DNA from: Pseudomonas sp. W4I3
Lineage (GTDB): Bacteria; Pseudomonadota; Gammaproteobacteria; Pseudomonadales; Pseudomonadaceae
DNA: 64,000 bases
Direction: 5' to 3'
Assembly (NCBI RefSeq): GCF_030816195.1
Contig: NZ_JAUSXS010000001.1
Coordinates: 1,077,501 to 1,141,500 of the forward strand
Position numbers and translations under genes: made by a program. Below the pieces are notes generated by a model. The model was not told the DNA's origin, did no database searches, and worked only from the letters and a program-made list of their open reading frames with translations. Shown piece by piece: positions 31,933-40,744 of the stretch. How positions within the stretch are numbered: the stretch's first letter is position 1; every line of letters starts with the position of its first letter.

Positions 31933-32553
31933 TCAATTGGCGTCATCCAGGTATTTCAGCGCAAATCGCTCGGCCGCCTGCCGTGCCGGCGCGAGCAAGT
32001 GCGGCGCTACCAGCATCATTACCTGGTAAATCACTATCTGCACTTCACCCTTGCGGTCGAGAATCCGCTGGTAGTCCAGGGAAAACAGCAGGGTCATGGT
32101 GATCTGTTCCACCAGTTGGCCGAGCGCCTGTGTATCGCTGACCAATTGCCCCGCCGCCTTCAACCGCGCCAGCAACGAGGCCAGTGTCCGTTTGAGCGCG
32201 GTGAGCAGGTTGCGAATACCCTTGGCCAACTTCGGCAGGCGCCCGGCCAGGTTCGACAGGTCCTGGAACAGAAACCGGTAATGAGCCATGCGCTCGACGA
32301 TCAGGTGCAGGAACAGCCAGTAGTCCTCGGCCTCCAGCTGTGCGTCGGGGGGCGGATCGAGCAAGGGCGCCAGTTCAGCCTGAAAGCGCTCGAACAACCC
32401 GAGCACCAGAGGCTCCTTGCCGTGGAAGTGGTAATAGAGATTGCCGGGGCTGATCCCCATTTCATTGGCCACTTCCATGGTCGACACGTTCGGTTCGCCC
32501 TTGTGATTGAACAACTGCAGGGCACATTCAAGGATACGCTCGCGGGTCTTCAT
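31933..32553 (-). CDS. phaD: PhaD, TetR-family regulator of PHA genes
   Basis: A 206-residue regulator. The N-terminal helix-turn-helix covers about residues 1-50 (TRERILECALQLF, then MEVANEMGISPGNLYYHFHGK). The remaining helices form the ligand and dimer domain. PhaD activates phaC1 and phaI transcription in P. putida. It is the last gene of the leftward phaC1-phaZ-phaC2-phaD series, 27 bases after phaC2. Confidence 0.92.
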   Translation of the reverse strand: MKTRERILECALQLFNHKGEPNVSTMEVANEMGISPGNLYYHFHGKEPLVLGLFERFQAELAPLLDPPPDAQLEAEDYWLFLHLIVERMAHYRFLFQDLSNLAGRLPKLAKGIRNLLTALKRTLASLLARLKAAGQLVSDTQALGQLVEQITMTLLFSLDYQRILDRKGEVQIVIYQVMMLVAPHLLAPARQAAERFALKYLDDAN

Positions 32554-32580
32554 CCAGCCTTCTTAGTGTGTTCGTTGAGC

Positions 32581-34263
32581 TCAGCGCACGCGCACGTAGG
32601 TGCCTGGCGCCGCTTCCATCGGTGGGTAGTTCTGGTTGCCCAGGGCGGTGAGGGTTTCGCGTTGCACGCCCGAACGTTGCTGAACCCACGTCAGCCACTG
32701 CGGCCACCAGCTGCCTTCGACGTGGCTGGCGTCGTAGTACCAGGCGCGCGGGTCGCTGCTCAGCTTGGGGTTCTCGACGTAATTGGCCTTGGGGTTGCCA
32801 GGCGGATTGAGGATGCTCTGGATATGCCCGCTGCTGGACAGCACGAAACGCCGCTCACCGCCCAGCAGTTGGGTGGAGCGATACACGGCGTCCCATGGCG
32901 TGATGTGATCATTGATGCCGGCCACGCTGAAGCTGTCGACCGTGACCTTCTGCAAGTCGATGGGGGTGCCGCACACCTCAAGCCCACCCGGATGACTGAG
33001 CGGGTTGTGCTTGAAAAAATCCAGCAGGTCGCCATGCAATGCGGCGGGCAGGCGCGTGTTGTCGTTGTTCCAGTACAGGATGTCGAAGGCCGGTGGTTCC
33101 TTGCCCAGCAGGTAGTTGTTGACCCAGTAATTCCAGATCAGGTCATTGGGGCGCATCCAGGCGAACACCTTGGCCATGTCGCGACCGTCCAGCACACCTT
33201 GCTGGTACGAGCGGCGTTTGGCGGCTTCAAGGGTTTGTTCATCGGCGAACAGCATGGCCGGGCTGTCGATCTGGCTGTCGAGCAAGCTCACCAGGTAACT
33301 GGCGCTGGCGATGCGCCGTAGCTGGCGCTTGGCTTGCAGATGGCCTTGCAGGGCAGCAATGGTCAGCCCTCCTGCGCACGCGCCCATCAGGTTGACCTCC
33401 CGCGCGCCAGTGATCGACCGGCAGACGTTCAGCGCTTCCTCCAGCGCGGCAACGTAGGTGGACAGGCCCCATTCACGATGGCGCACATCCGGGTTGCGCC
33501 AGCTGATCATGAAGGTCTGCAGGCCGTTTTTCAGGGCGTATTGCACAAAGCTGTTGGCCGGGCTGAGGTCGAAGATGTAGTACTTGTTGATTTGCGGCGG
33601 CACCACCAGCAAGGGCTTGGCGTATTGTTTCTCGCTCATGGGCCTGTACTGGATCAACTCCAGCAGCTCATTGCGAAACACCACGGCGCCTGGGGTGGTG
33701 GCAACGGTCTTGCCGACTTCGAAGGCATGCTTGTTGACCTGGCGCGGCAGGCCATTGTTGTGCAGCAGGTCTTCGAACAAGTGGCTCACGCCGCGCACCA
33801 CACTGTTGCCGCCGGAATTGAGCAGCTCCTTGATTGCCAGCGGGTTGAGCAGGGTGTTGGACGGCGAGACGGCATCGTTGAGCAGGGCGAACGCGAACTG
33901 CGCGCGGGCACGGTCATCCGCGCTGAGGGCGCTGTCGTCGATCCAGTTGCGCGTCTGTTTTTGCCAGCTCAAGTAGGCTTGCAGGCTTCGCCGGTACAGC
34001 GGATTGAGCTTCCAGGTGGGGTCGGCGAAGCGCTTGTCGTGAGGGTTGGGCTCATGCACCGTTTCACCCAGCAACACGCGGCCCAGTTGGCCGCCCAGGG
34101 CCAGGGCGTGGCGTGCGCTGTGCACCGGGTTGCGCAGGCCATGGGCCGCGACAGTGCGCAGGGTTGACAGCAGGTCCCGGCCGCGCAGGCCGGTGATCGC
34201 ATTTTGCGCATTGATGAACGCAGCAGGGGTGGGCGCCGGGTTCGTCACGGGTCTTTCTCGCAT
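32581..34263 (-). CDS. phaC2: Class II PHA synthase 2
   Basis: A 560-residue enzyme that polymerises medium-chain (R)-3-hydroxyacyl-CoA into polyester at the granule surface. The lipase-like box GACAGG places the nucleophile at Cys296. The catalytic Asp and His are in GINDHITPW and SSSGHIQS. ATG 34263 follows AAGGAG; an upstream in-frame codon at 34299 is less likely. It is clearly paralogous to phaC1, and the phaC1-phaZ-phaC2 order is standard for Pseudomonas. Confidence 0.96.
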   Translation of the reverse strand: MRERPVTNPAPTPAAFINAQNAITGLRGRDLLSTLRTVAAHGLRNPVHSARHALALGGQLGRVLLGETVHEPNPHDKRFADPTWKLNPLYRRSLQAYLSWQKQTRNWIDDSALSADDRARAQFAFALLNDAVSPSNTLLNPLAIKELLNSGGNSVVRGVSHLFEDLLHNNGLPRQVNKHAFEVGKTVATTPGAVVFRNELLELIQYRPMSEKQYAKPLLVVPPQINKYYIFDLSPANSFVQYALKNGLQTFMISWRNPDVRHREWGLSTYVAALEEALNVCRSITGAREVNLMGACAGGLTIAALQGHLQAKRQLRRIASASYLVSLLDSQIDSPAMLFADEQTLEAAKRRSYQQGVLDGRDMAKVFAWMRPNDLIWNYWVNNYLLGKEPPAFDILYWNNDNTRLPAALHGDLLDFFKHNPLSHPGGLEVCGTPIDLQKVTVDSFSVAGINDHITPWDAVYRSTQLLGGERRFVLSSSGHIQSILNPPGNPKANYVENPKLSSDPRAWYYDASHVEGSWWPQWLTWVQQRSGVQRETLTALGNQNYPPMEAAPGTYVRVR

Positions 34264-34352
34264 GAGCCAACACTCCTTCGTCAAGCCATCAAGAGGCACG
34301 CCAATTCAGAACCATAGTCGGTTCCTGGCAAGTTGCGCGGCGGTGCGATCCT

Positions 34353-35198
34353 TCACACCGCCGGTCGCGGATGTATCACGGCGCGCAGGCGCTCTTCTTC
34401 GAGAAATTTCATGATGATCGGCGCTACGGCTTCAGCCCGGGTGATCAGGAACAAATGGCCATCGTCGATGATGTGCAACTGCGCATTGGGGATGCGCCAG
34501 GCGAGCATGCGCATGTTGACCAGCGGGATCAGCGGGTCGTCGTCCCCGGCCAGTACCAGCGTGGGCTGGCGAATTTTGTGCAGCCAATGGATGCTGGTCC
34601 AGCCCAACCCCGCGAACAGTTGCCAGTAATAGCCCAGCTTGCCGGCCGAGCGCACTTTGCTGGCATGTTCGGCGGCCAGCTTGGGGTCGCGGCGGAACGA
34701 TCCGCCGTAGATCATCGGTGCTATGCGCACCACATGGGACGGCTGGATATAACGGCGCGGGCTGGCCATCAGCCACAGCACTTTTGGTTTGCCCGGCACC
34801 ATCACTGCACCCGCCGCCGTGGCGGCCAGGATCAGTTTCTTGCAACGCTCCGGGTAGTCATAGGCGAACTGTTGCGCCAGTGCTCCGCCCCAGGACACGC
34901 CCACCACGCTCACTTGGCCATAATCGAGGTAATCGAGCATGCGCGCCGTGAGCTTGGCCAGGCCGGGGAAGCGATAGGGCCGGTTGGGCGTGGAGGAACC
35001 GCCCACGCCCGGCACGTCGAAGGCGATCACCTCCAGGTTCGGGTCCAAGGCCTGGACGAACGGGAACACCAGTTCCAGGTTGGCGCCGATGCCGTTGAAG
35101 ATCAGCAGCGGCGTCAGGTGCGGCTTGCCCGGTCGTACCGCCGTGCGGATGGCTTGGCCGTCCAGGTCGATGGTGCGGAAGATGAACGGTTGCGGCAT
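34353..35198 (-). CDS. phaZ: Intracellular PHA depolymerase PhaZ
   Basis: A 281-residue alpha/beta hydrolase that releases hydroxyacids from stored polymer. The lipase box VGVSWGG has Ser at residue 102 when counted from ATG 35198, the same number as in the characterised P. putida enzyme, which supports this start over TTG 35204. Asp and His are likely in GDDDPLIPL and IDDGHLFL. Together with the synthases it allows constant turnover of stored carbon. Confidence 0.95.
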   Translation of the reverse strand: MPQPFIFRTIDLDGQAIRTAVRPGKPHLTPLLIFNGIGANLELVFPFVQALDPNLEVIAFDVPGVGGSSTPNRPYRFPGLAKLTARMLDYLDYGQVSVVGVSWGGALAQQFAYDYPERCKKLILAATAAGAVMVPGKPKVLWLMASPRRYIQPSHVVRIAPMIYGGSFRRDPKLAAEHASKVRSAGKLGYYWQLFAGLGWTSIHWLHKIRQPTLVLAGDDDPLIPLVNMRMLAWRIPNAQLHIIDDGHLFLITRAEAVAPIIMKFLEEERLRAVIHPRPAV

Positions 35199-35240
35199 GT
35201 TCAAGCCCTGTGAAGTATTACAGGAGAAAGGGGGGCAACA

Positions 35241-35329
35241 TGTGGGCGGGGGCTTGCTCCCGATGGCGGTGTATCAGTCAGCACACCTGACATTGATCCA
35301 TCTCTATCGGGAGCAAGCCCCCTCCCACA
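35241..35329. repeat. Paired REP (GTGGGMGGGGGCTTGC family) between phaC1 and phaZ
   Basis: Inverted copies from 35241 (with GGGCGGGGG) and ending at 35329. It lies between phaC1 and phaZ, where it could uncouple synthase and depolymerase expression. Confidence 0.92.
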
Positions 35330-35347
35330 TTTGGACCTCATTCCAAT

Positions 35348-37027
35348 CTACCGCTCATGCACATAAGTGCCCGGCGCCGCTTCGGCTGCGGTGTAGGTTT
35401 TATTGCCCAGAACAGTCGGCGCCTTCTTCAACTTTCCGGCCCGTTCCGCCTGCCATGCCTGCCAGTGCAGCCACCACGAATCCGTGTGCTTGGTCGCATT
35501 TTCCTGCCATTGCAGCGCATTGCCCGCCAAGCCGTCGCTGGTCTGGTAACGCGACTTGGGGTTGCCTGGCGGGTTGAGGATGCTCTGGATATGCCCGCTG
35601 CTGGACAGCACGAACTCCACCTTGCCGCCAAACAATTGCGCCGACTTGTAGCAGGACTGCCAGGGGGTGATGTGGTCATTGGTGCCGGCCAAGGAATAGA
35701 TATCGGCCGTGACTTGCTTGAGGTCGATAGGCGTGCCGCACACTTCCAGGGCGTTGGCGCGCACCAGTGGGTTGTTCTTGAACAGCTCGATCAAGTCGCC
35801 ATGGAAGGCGGCCGGCAGACGCGTGGTGTCGTTGTTCCAGAACAGGATGTCGAACACCGGCGGCTCGTTGCCCAGCAGGTAGTTGTTGACCCAGTAATTC
35901 CAGATCAAGTCGTTGGGTCGCATCCAGGCGAACACCTTGGCCATGTCGCGGCCTTCCAGCACGCCGGCCTGATAGGAATGGCGCTTCGCCGCTTCCAGGG
36001 TCTGTTCATCGACGAACAGCGCCACCTGGGTGTCCAGCGTGGTATCCAGCACGCTCACCAGCAACGTCAGGGCATTGACCTTCTTTTCGCCCAGCGCGGC
36101 GTAGTGGCCCAGCAGCGCGGTGCAGGTGATGCCGCCGGAGCAGGCGCCGAGCATGTTCACGTCCTTGCTGCCGGTAATCGACGTGATCACATCGACCGCT
36201 TCCTTGAGCGCCTCGATATAGGTCGACAGGCCCCACTCGCGCTGGGCCTTGGTCGGGTTGCGCCAACTGACAATAAAGGTCTGCTGCCCGTTGCGCAGGC
36301 AGAAACGCGCCAGGCTCTTATCCGGGCACAAGTCGAACACATAGAATTTGTTGATCTGCGGCGGTACCACCAGCAGCGGGCGTTCGTGCACCTGCTCGGT
36401 GATCGGCCTGTACTGGATCAGCTCCAGCACGTCATTGCGAAACACCACGGCGCCGTCGGTGGTGCCCAGGGTTTTGCCCACTTCGAAGGCGCCCATGTTG
36501 ACCTGGCTCGGCATGCCGCCGTTGTGCACCATGTCCTTGGCCAGGTGGGACAGGCCATCGAGCAGGCTCTTGCCGCCGGTTTCAAAGAAGCGTTTGACCG
36601 CCGCCGGGTTGGCCGCGCTGTTGGTGGGCGCCATGGCTTCCGTCATCAGGTTGATCACGAAGTGACCACGGCTGATGTCCTGTTCCGACAGATTGCTGTC
36701 GCCGATCCAGTCGTGCAGTTCCTTGCGCCACGCCAGGTAAGTCTGCAGGTAGCGCTTGTAGAGCGGGTTCTGGCTCCAGGCCGGGTCATTGAAGCGACGG
36801 TCGTCACTCTCTGGCACCAGCGCCGATTTGCCGAACATCACGTTCTTGAGTTCCACCCCGAAATGGGCGACGTGTTTGACGCTGTGTAACGGTTGCTTGA
36901 TGGCTTGGGTCAGCACCATCTTCGCCGAGGCCAGTAAATCCTTTTTGCGTAACGCGATGATCGGGTTCAGCCCCAGGGTGTTTTCCGAGGCCTGGCGTTT
37001 CAAGTCATCGTTGTTCTTGTTACTCAT
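35348..37027 (-). CDS. phaC1: Class II PHA synthase 1
   Basis: A 559-residue medium-chain PHA synthase, the main polymerase of the locus. Nucleophile Cys296 lies in GACSGG, with AGTNDHITPW and SSSGHIQSILNPPG supplying Asp and His. Length equals the P. aeruginosa protein as I recall it. It is the first gene of the leftward pha unit, and its upstream region has a -24/-12 type promoter candidate (37143-37158). A REP pair separates it from phaZ. Confidence 0.97.
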   Translation of the reverse strand: MSNKNNDDLKRQASENTLGLNPIIALRKKDLLASAKMVLTQAIKQPLHSVKHVAHFGVELKNVMFGKSALVPESDDRRFNDPAWSQNPLYKRYLQTYLAWRKELHDWIGDSNLSEQDISRGHFVINLMTEAMAPTNSAANPAAVKRFFETGGKSLLDGLSHLAKDMVHNGGMPSQVNMGAFEVGKTLGTTDGAVVFRNDVLELIQYRPITEQVHERPLLVVPPQINKFYVFDLCPDKSLARFCLRNGQQTFIVSWRNPTKAQREWGLSTYIEALKEAVDVITSITGSKDVNMLGACSGGITCTALLGHYAALGEKKVNALTLLVSVLDTTLDTQVALFVDEQTLEAAKRHSYQAGVLEGRDMAKVFAWMRPNDLIWNYWVNNYLLGNEPPVFDILFWNNDTTRLPAAFHGDLIELFKNNPLVRANALEVCGTPIDLKQVTADIYSLAGTNDHITPWQSCYKSAQLFGGKVEFVLSSSGHIQSILNPPGNPKSRYQTSDGLAGNALQWQENATKHTDSWWLHWQAWQAERAGKLKKAPTVLGNKTYTAAEAAPGTYVHER

Positions 37028-37142
37028 CTACGACGCTCCATTGTCCGAAAGACGAGTACCGGCGATTGCTGCGCACCCATTTCGATACACGACACCAGCC
37101 TGGTACTGCGACTCGGGTGACCGTTGATACCGCATCGTCAAA

Positions 37143-37158
37143 TGCAGGGAACTTGCCA
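37143..37158 (-). promoter_or_regulatory. Candidate sigma-54 (-24/-12) promoter for phaC1
   Basis: On the minus strand the bases read TGGCAAGTTCCCTGCA, with GG and GC separated by exactly ten bases, as RpoN promoters require. It would start transcription about 105 bases before the phaC1 ATG. A sigma-54 promoter upstream of phaC1 was proposed for P. aeruginosa, which fits nitrogen-limited PHA storage. Confidence 0.5.
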
Positions 37159-37275
37159 GTTCCATTGGTTACCCGAGTTTAATTTTTTTCGCAAGCGGGC
37201 CAATCATTGGCCTCGAGACAGGGCATTCAAGCAGATGAAATTAGAAAATGCCCTCTAAAGCGCAAGAAGCCTGCG

Positions 37276-37653
37276 CTAGAGCATCAGCCGCACGACCGAC
37301 TGGTTCGGGTCGCGGGTTTTTCCGGCCGCTTTGAGCTCGGCCAGGTAATCAGCCCACAGCGCGTCCTGACGCACGGCCAACTGATAAAGGTAATCCCAGG
37401 TGAACAGTCCGCTGTCATGGCCGTCGTCGAAGGTCAATTTCAGTGCGTACTGGCCGGCCGGTTCCAGCTTGATCAACTTAACGTTGAGCTTGCCGAATTG
37501 CAGGATGGGTTTGCCGTGGCCCTGGACCTCGGCGGAAGGCGAGTGCACGCGTAGGAATTCGGCGGGCAGTTGGTAAGTTTCGTCCGGGCCGTAAGTCAGG
37601 CCAAGAGTGTTGGAGGTTTTGTGCAGGTTTACAGCGGTAGGAAATTTCGACAT
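37276..37653 (-). CDS. DUF971 domain protein (gamma-butyrobetaine hydroxylase N-terminal-like)
   Basis: A 125-residue protein of the DUF971 family, recognised from LPAEFLRVHSPSAEV and FDDGHDSGLFTWDYLYQL. The same fold forms the N-terminal part of gamma-butyrobetaine hydroxylases, but the catalytic domain is not present here. Stand-alone members commonly sit beside hslVU. Function unknown. ATG 37653 is chosen for the conserved MSKFPTAVNLHK start. Confidence 0.85.
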   Translation of the reverse strand: MSKFPTAVNLHKTSNTLGLTYGPDETYQLPAEFLRVHSPSAEVQGHGKPILQFGKLNVKLIKLEPAGQYALKLTFDDGHDSGLFTWDYLYQLAVRQDALWADYLAELKAAGKTRDPNQSVVRLML

Positions 37654-37685
37654 TGGCGATAACCCTGAAGAAACCGGCTTCAAAA

Positions 37686-37850
37686 TGTGGGATGGGGCTT
37701 GCCCTAATGCCAGTCATTCACGACTTTTTGTAGGAGCGAGCTTGCTCGCGAAGAACGTCCAGGCAACGCGTTAATTCTGCATAAACGCGGGGGCTTTGAG
37801 TTCTTCGCGAGCAAGCTCGTTCCTACATTAGGGCTTGCCCCCCTCCCACA
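37686..37850. repeat. Nested REP: GTAGGAGCGAGC pair within a GTGGGAKGGGGC pair
   Basis: The outer arms run from 37686 and end at 37850. The inner arms run from 37729 and end near 37827. The junctions are inverted (CCCTAA on the left, TTAGGG on the right). The layout matches the element at 23855-24013. It lies between the DUF971 gene and the hslU stop. Confidence 0.88.
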
Positions 37851-37877
37851 TTCAAGCAAGGCAGTTCTGTACGAGGC

Positions 37878-39215
37878 TTACAGGATATACCGCGACAGGT
37901 CTTCGTTCTGCGCCAATTCGCCCAAATGGCTGTTGACGTAATCCGCGTCGATCTTGATCGCTTCGCCATTCTGCAAACCTGCCATGTCGCCCGCGCTGAA
38001 CGACACTTCTTCCAGCAAGCGTTCCAGCAGGGTGTGCAGGCGACGGGCACCGATGTTCTCGGTCTTCTCGTTGACCTGCCAGGCGATCTCCGCCAGGCGC
38101 TTGATACCGTCGGCCTGGAATTCGATGCCCAAGCCCTCGGTTTTCAGCAGCTCACGGTATTGCTCGGTCAGCGAGGCATGCGGCTCGCTCAGGATGCGCT
38201 CGAAGTCGCCCGGGGTCAGCGCCTTGAGTTCCACGCGGATCGGCAGACGGCCTTGCAGCTCCGGTACCAGATCGCTTGGCTTGCTCAGGTGGAAAGCACC
38301 GGAGGCGATAAACAGGATGTGGTCGGTCTTGACCATGCCCAGCTTGGTGTTGACCGTGCAGCCCTCGATCAGCGGCAGCAGGTCGCGCTGTACACCTTCG
38401 CGAGACACATCGACACCGCCGGAATTGCCGCGCTTGGCCACCTTGTCGATCTCATCGATAAACACGATGCCATGTTGCTCGACCGCTTCCAGGGCCTTGG
38501 CCTTGAGTTCTTCCTCGTTCACCAGGCGCCCGGCTTCTTCGTCGCGCACCAGTTTCAGCGCTTCCTTCACCTTGAGCTTGCGGCTTTTCTTCTTGCCCTT
38601 GCCCATGTTGGCGAACAGGTTCTGCAACTGGCTGGTCATTTCTTCCATGCCCGGTGGCGCGGAAATATCGACGCCGGACACTTCGGCGACTTCGATCTCG
38701 ATTTCCTTGTCGTCCAACTGGCCTTCACGCAGGCGCTTGCGAAACAGCTGACGGGTGTTGGAGTCGGACGACGGCGCGGCATCTTCGTTGAAACCCATGC
38801 GCGCCGGTGGCAGCAGGGCGTCGAGAATGCGTTCTTCGGCGGCGTCTTCGGCGCGGTGGCTGACCTTGGTCACTTCCTGCTCACGCAGCATTTTCAAGGC
38901 GGCATCGGCCAGGTCGCGGATGATCGATTCGACGTCGCGGCCCACGTAGCCCACTTCGGTGAACTTGGTGGCTTCGACCTTGATGAACGGGGCATTGGCC
39001 AACTTGGCCAGGCGTCGGGCAATTTCGGTTTTACCGACGCCGGTCGGGCCGATCATCAGGATGTTCTTCGGCGTTACTTCAACACGCAGTTCTTCGGGCA
39101 GTTGCATCCGGCGCCAGCGGTTGCGCAGCGCAATCGCGACGGCGCGCTTGGCATCGTCCTGGCCGATGATATGGCGATTGAGTTCATGGACGATTTCGCG
39201 GGGAGTCATGGACAT
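37878..39215 (-). CDS. hslU: HslU, ATPase subunit of the HslVU protease
   Basis: A 445-residue AAA+ unfoldase. Walker A is GPTGVGKTE near residue 57 and Walker B is [10 protein letters not shown]. The I-domain inserted between them is Lys/Glu-rich. The C-terminal EDLSRYIL tail is the segment that inserts into HslV and opens its active sites. It unfolds regulators and damaged proteins for HslV. hslV is 37 bases upstream. Confidence 0.97.
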   Translation of the reverse strand: MSMTPREIVHELNRHIIGQDDAKRAVAIALRNRWRRMQLPEELRVEVTPKNILMIGPTGVGKTEIARRLAKLANAPFIKVEATKFTEVGYVGRDVESIIRDLADAALKMLREQEVTKVSHRAEDAAEERILDALLPPARMGFNEDAAPSSDSNTRQLFRKRLREGQLDDKEIEIEVAEVSGVDISAPPGMEEMTSQLQNLFANMGKGKKKSRKLKVKEALKLVRDEEAGRLVNEEELKAKALEAVEQHGIVFIDEIDKVAKRGNSGGVDVSREGVQRDLLPLIEGCTVNTKLGMVKTDHILFIASGAFHLSKPSDLVPELQGRLPIRVELKALTPGDFERILSEPHASLTEQYRELLKTEGLGIEFQADGIKRLAEIAWQVNEKTENIGARRLHTLLERLLEEVSFSAGDMAGLQNGEAIKIDADYVNSHLGELAQNEDLSRYIL

Positions 39216-39252
39216 AATGTTTGGCGGCCTCAAGCGGGAATAAGCCTACGGC

Positions 39253-39783
39253 TTACTCGGCGAGGTCCTGCTCCTCAATGGTCTGGTTATGGTTGGTGAA
39301 CACGCAGATATCGCCGGCGATACCCAGGGCGGTCTCGACGATTTCACGGGCCGACAGGTCGGTTTTCTTCAACAGCGCGCTGGCCGCAGCTTGTGCATAG
39401 CCGCCACCGGAACCCATGGCGATCAGGCCATGCTCGGGTTCAACCACATCGCCGTTGCCGGTGATGATCAAGGACGCGTCTTTGTTGGCGACCGCCAGCA
39501 TGGCTTCGAGGCGGCTCAGGGAGCGGTCGGTGCGCCATTCTTTGGCGAGTTCGACGGCGGCGCGCACCAAGTGGCCCTGGTGTTTTTCGAGCTGGCCTTC
39601 GAAGCGTTCAAACAGGGTGAAGGCGTCGGCGGTAGCGCCTGCGAAGCCGGCGAGTACCTGGCCGTGGTACAGGCGACGCACTTTCTTGGCGTTGCCTTTC
39701 ATCACGGTATTACCCAGGGAAACCTGGCCGTCGCCGCCCATGACGACTTTGCCGTGGCGACGTACTGAAACGATGGTGGTCAA
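39253..39783 (-). CDS. hslV: HslV, proteolytic subunit of the HslVU protease
   Basis: A 176-residue threonine protease of the proteasome beta-subunit type. The active-site Thr must follow the initiator Met directly (mature [11 protein letters not shown]), so TTG 39783 is the biologically required start; a GTG at 39798 would add five residues and bury the nucleophile. GGAG lies nine bases before the [13 protein letters not shown] and the Lys region GNAKKVRRL are conserved. It starts a two-gene unit with hslU. Confidence 0.95.
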   Translation of the reverse strand: MTTIVSVRRHGKVVMGGDGQVSLGNTVMKGNAKKVRRLYHGQVLAGFAGATADAFTLFERFEGQLEKHQGHLVRAAVELAKEWRTDRSLSRLEAMLAVANKDASLIITGNGDVVEPEHGLIAMGSGGGYAQAAASALLKKTDLSAREIVETALGIAGDICVFTNHNQTIEEQDLAE

Positions 39784-39928
39784 GGGGAGAGTCTCCACGC
39801 AGCGGGGCGAAAATGCCCTGATGGAAACTCATATGGGGGTGGCGAGAAGGATTTCAACCGTAGGACAGTATGGCGGACGAGTGGCGTTTACTGGTCTGAC
39901 GCTCATTCCAGAACACCACAAAACCAAA

Positions 39929-40018
39929 TGTGGGAGGGGGCTTGCCCCCGATGGCGGGCTGTCTGCCAACGAATACGTTGACTGATACACCGCTATCGGG
40001 AGCAAGCCCCCTCCCACA
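39929..40018. repeat. Paired REP (GTGGGAGGGGGCTTGC family) between the SPOR gene and hslV
   Basis: Inverted copies from 39929 and ending at 40018, separated by about 40 bases that contain a second short complement (GATGGCGG against CCGCTATC). The rest of 39784-40041 shows no gene. Confidence 0.92.
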
Positions 40019-40041
40019 GTTTGATTGGCATTGAGCTTGAG

Positions 40042-40743
40042 TCAGCGGCTCTGGCGCTGTTGTAACAACAGGTTGCTAAAGCCCGCCCCAGCCAATTGTT
40101 TCTGCGCCACGGTCAACTGTTCGCGGTTGCTGAACGGGCCCACCAGCACGCGATACCAGGTCGCGTCCTTCACGGTGCCAGACTCCACCGTCACCGCTTG
40201 GCCCAGCAGAATGATCTGTGCCCGCACGCGATCGGCATCCGCCTGTTTCGGGAACGAGCCCGCCTGCAGGAAGAACTTGGTCACCGGGGCGGCCTTGGTC
40301 GCAGCCACCGCAGGCGCGGGCGGCGGGGTAATCCCGGCCAGCGCGGCCTGGGCGCGTGCGGTGTCGATTTTCGCCGCTTCCGCAGGCGTAACCGGCGTGG
40401 TCGGCACTTGCGGCGTCGGCAGGGTTTTCTCCGGCACAGCGTCGGGCGGCACGATCACTTCCGATTCCGGCAGCAGCGTGTAGAAATCGTACTTGGGCTT
40501 CACCGGTGCGGTCGGGCTCGGCGCAGTCTTGTTGGCCTCGGCGATTTTCGTGGCCTTCTGCTGCTCCTGTTTGACGCGCTTGACGTCATCGCCCTGGCCG
40601 GGCTCCAGCTTCATCAGAAACACCACGAATGCGCCGACCGTGAGGCCGATGGCCATCCACAGCCAGCCCGGAATCGGCTGCTTGGCCGGGGCCTGGTAAC
40701 GGCTCGCGCCGCGCTTGGGTGCAGGTTTTTTCTTGGCGGCCAA
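40042..40743 (-). CDS. FtsN-like cell-division protein with SPOR domain
   Basis: A 233-residue bitopic protein: short basic cytoplasmic tail, one membrane helix (about residues 26-44, WLWMAIGLTVGAFVVFLM), a long Pro/Ala-rich periplasmic linker, and a C-terminal SPOR domain (FLQAGSFPKQADADRVRAQ) that binds denuded septal peptidoglycan. This is the layout and genomic place of Pseudomonas FtsN. The start is TTG, one base after the argS stop. Its ribosome-binding site (GGAG) lies inside the last codons of argS. Confidence 0.85.
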   Translation of the reverse strand: MAAKKKPAPKRGASRYQAPAKQPIPGWLWMAIGLTVGAFVVFLMKLEPGQGDDVKRVKQEQQKATKIAEANKTAPSPTAPVKPKYDFYTLLPESEVIVPPDAVPEKTLPTPQVPTTPVTPAEAAKIDTARAQAALAGITPPPAPAVAATKAAPVTKFFLQAGSFPKQADADRVRAQIILLGQAVTVESGTVKDATWYRVLVGPFSNREQLTVAQKQLAGAGFSNLLLQQRQSR

Positions 40744-40744
40744 C

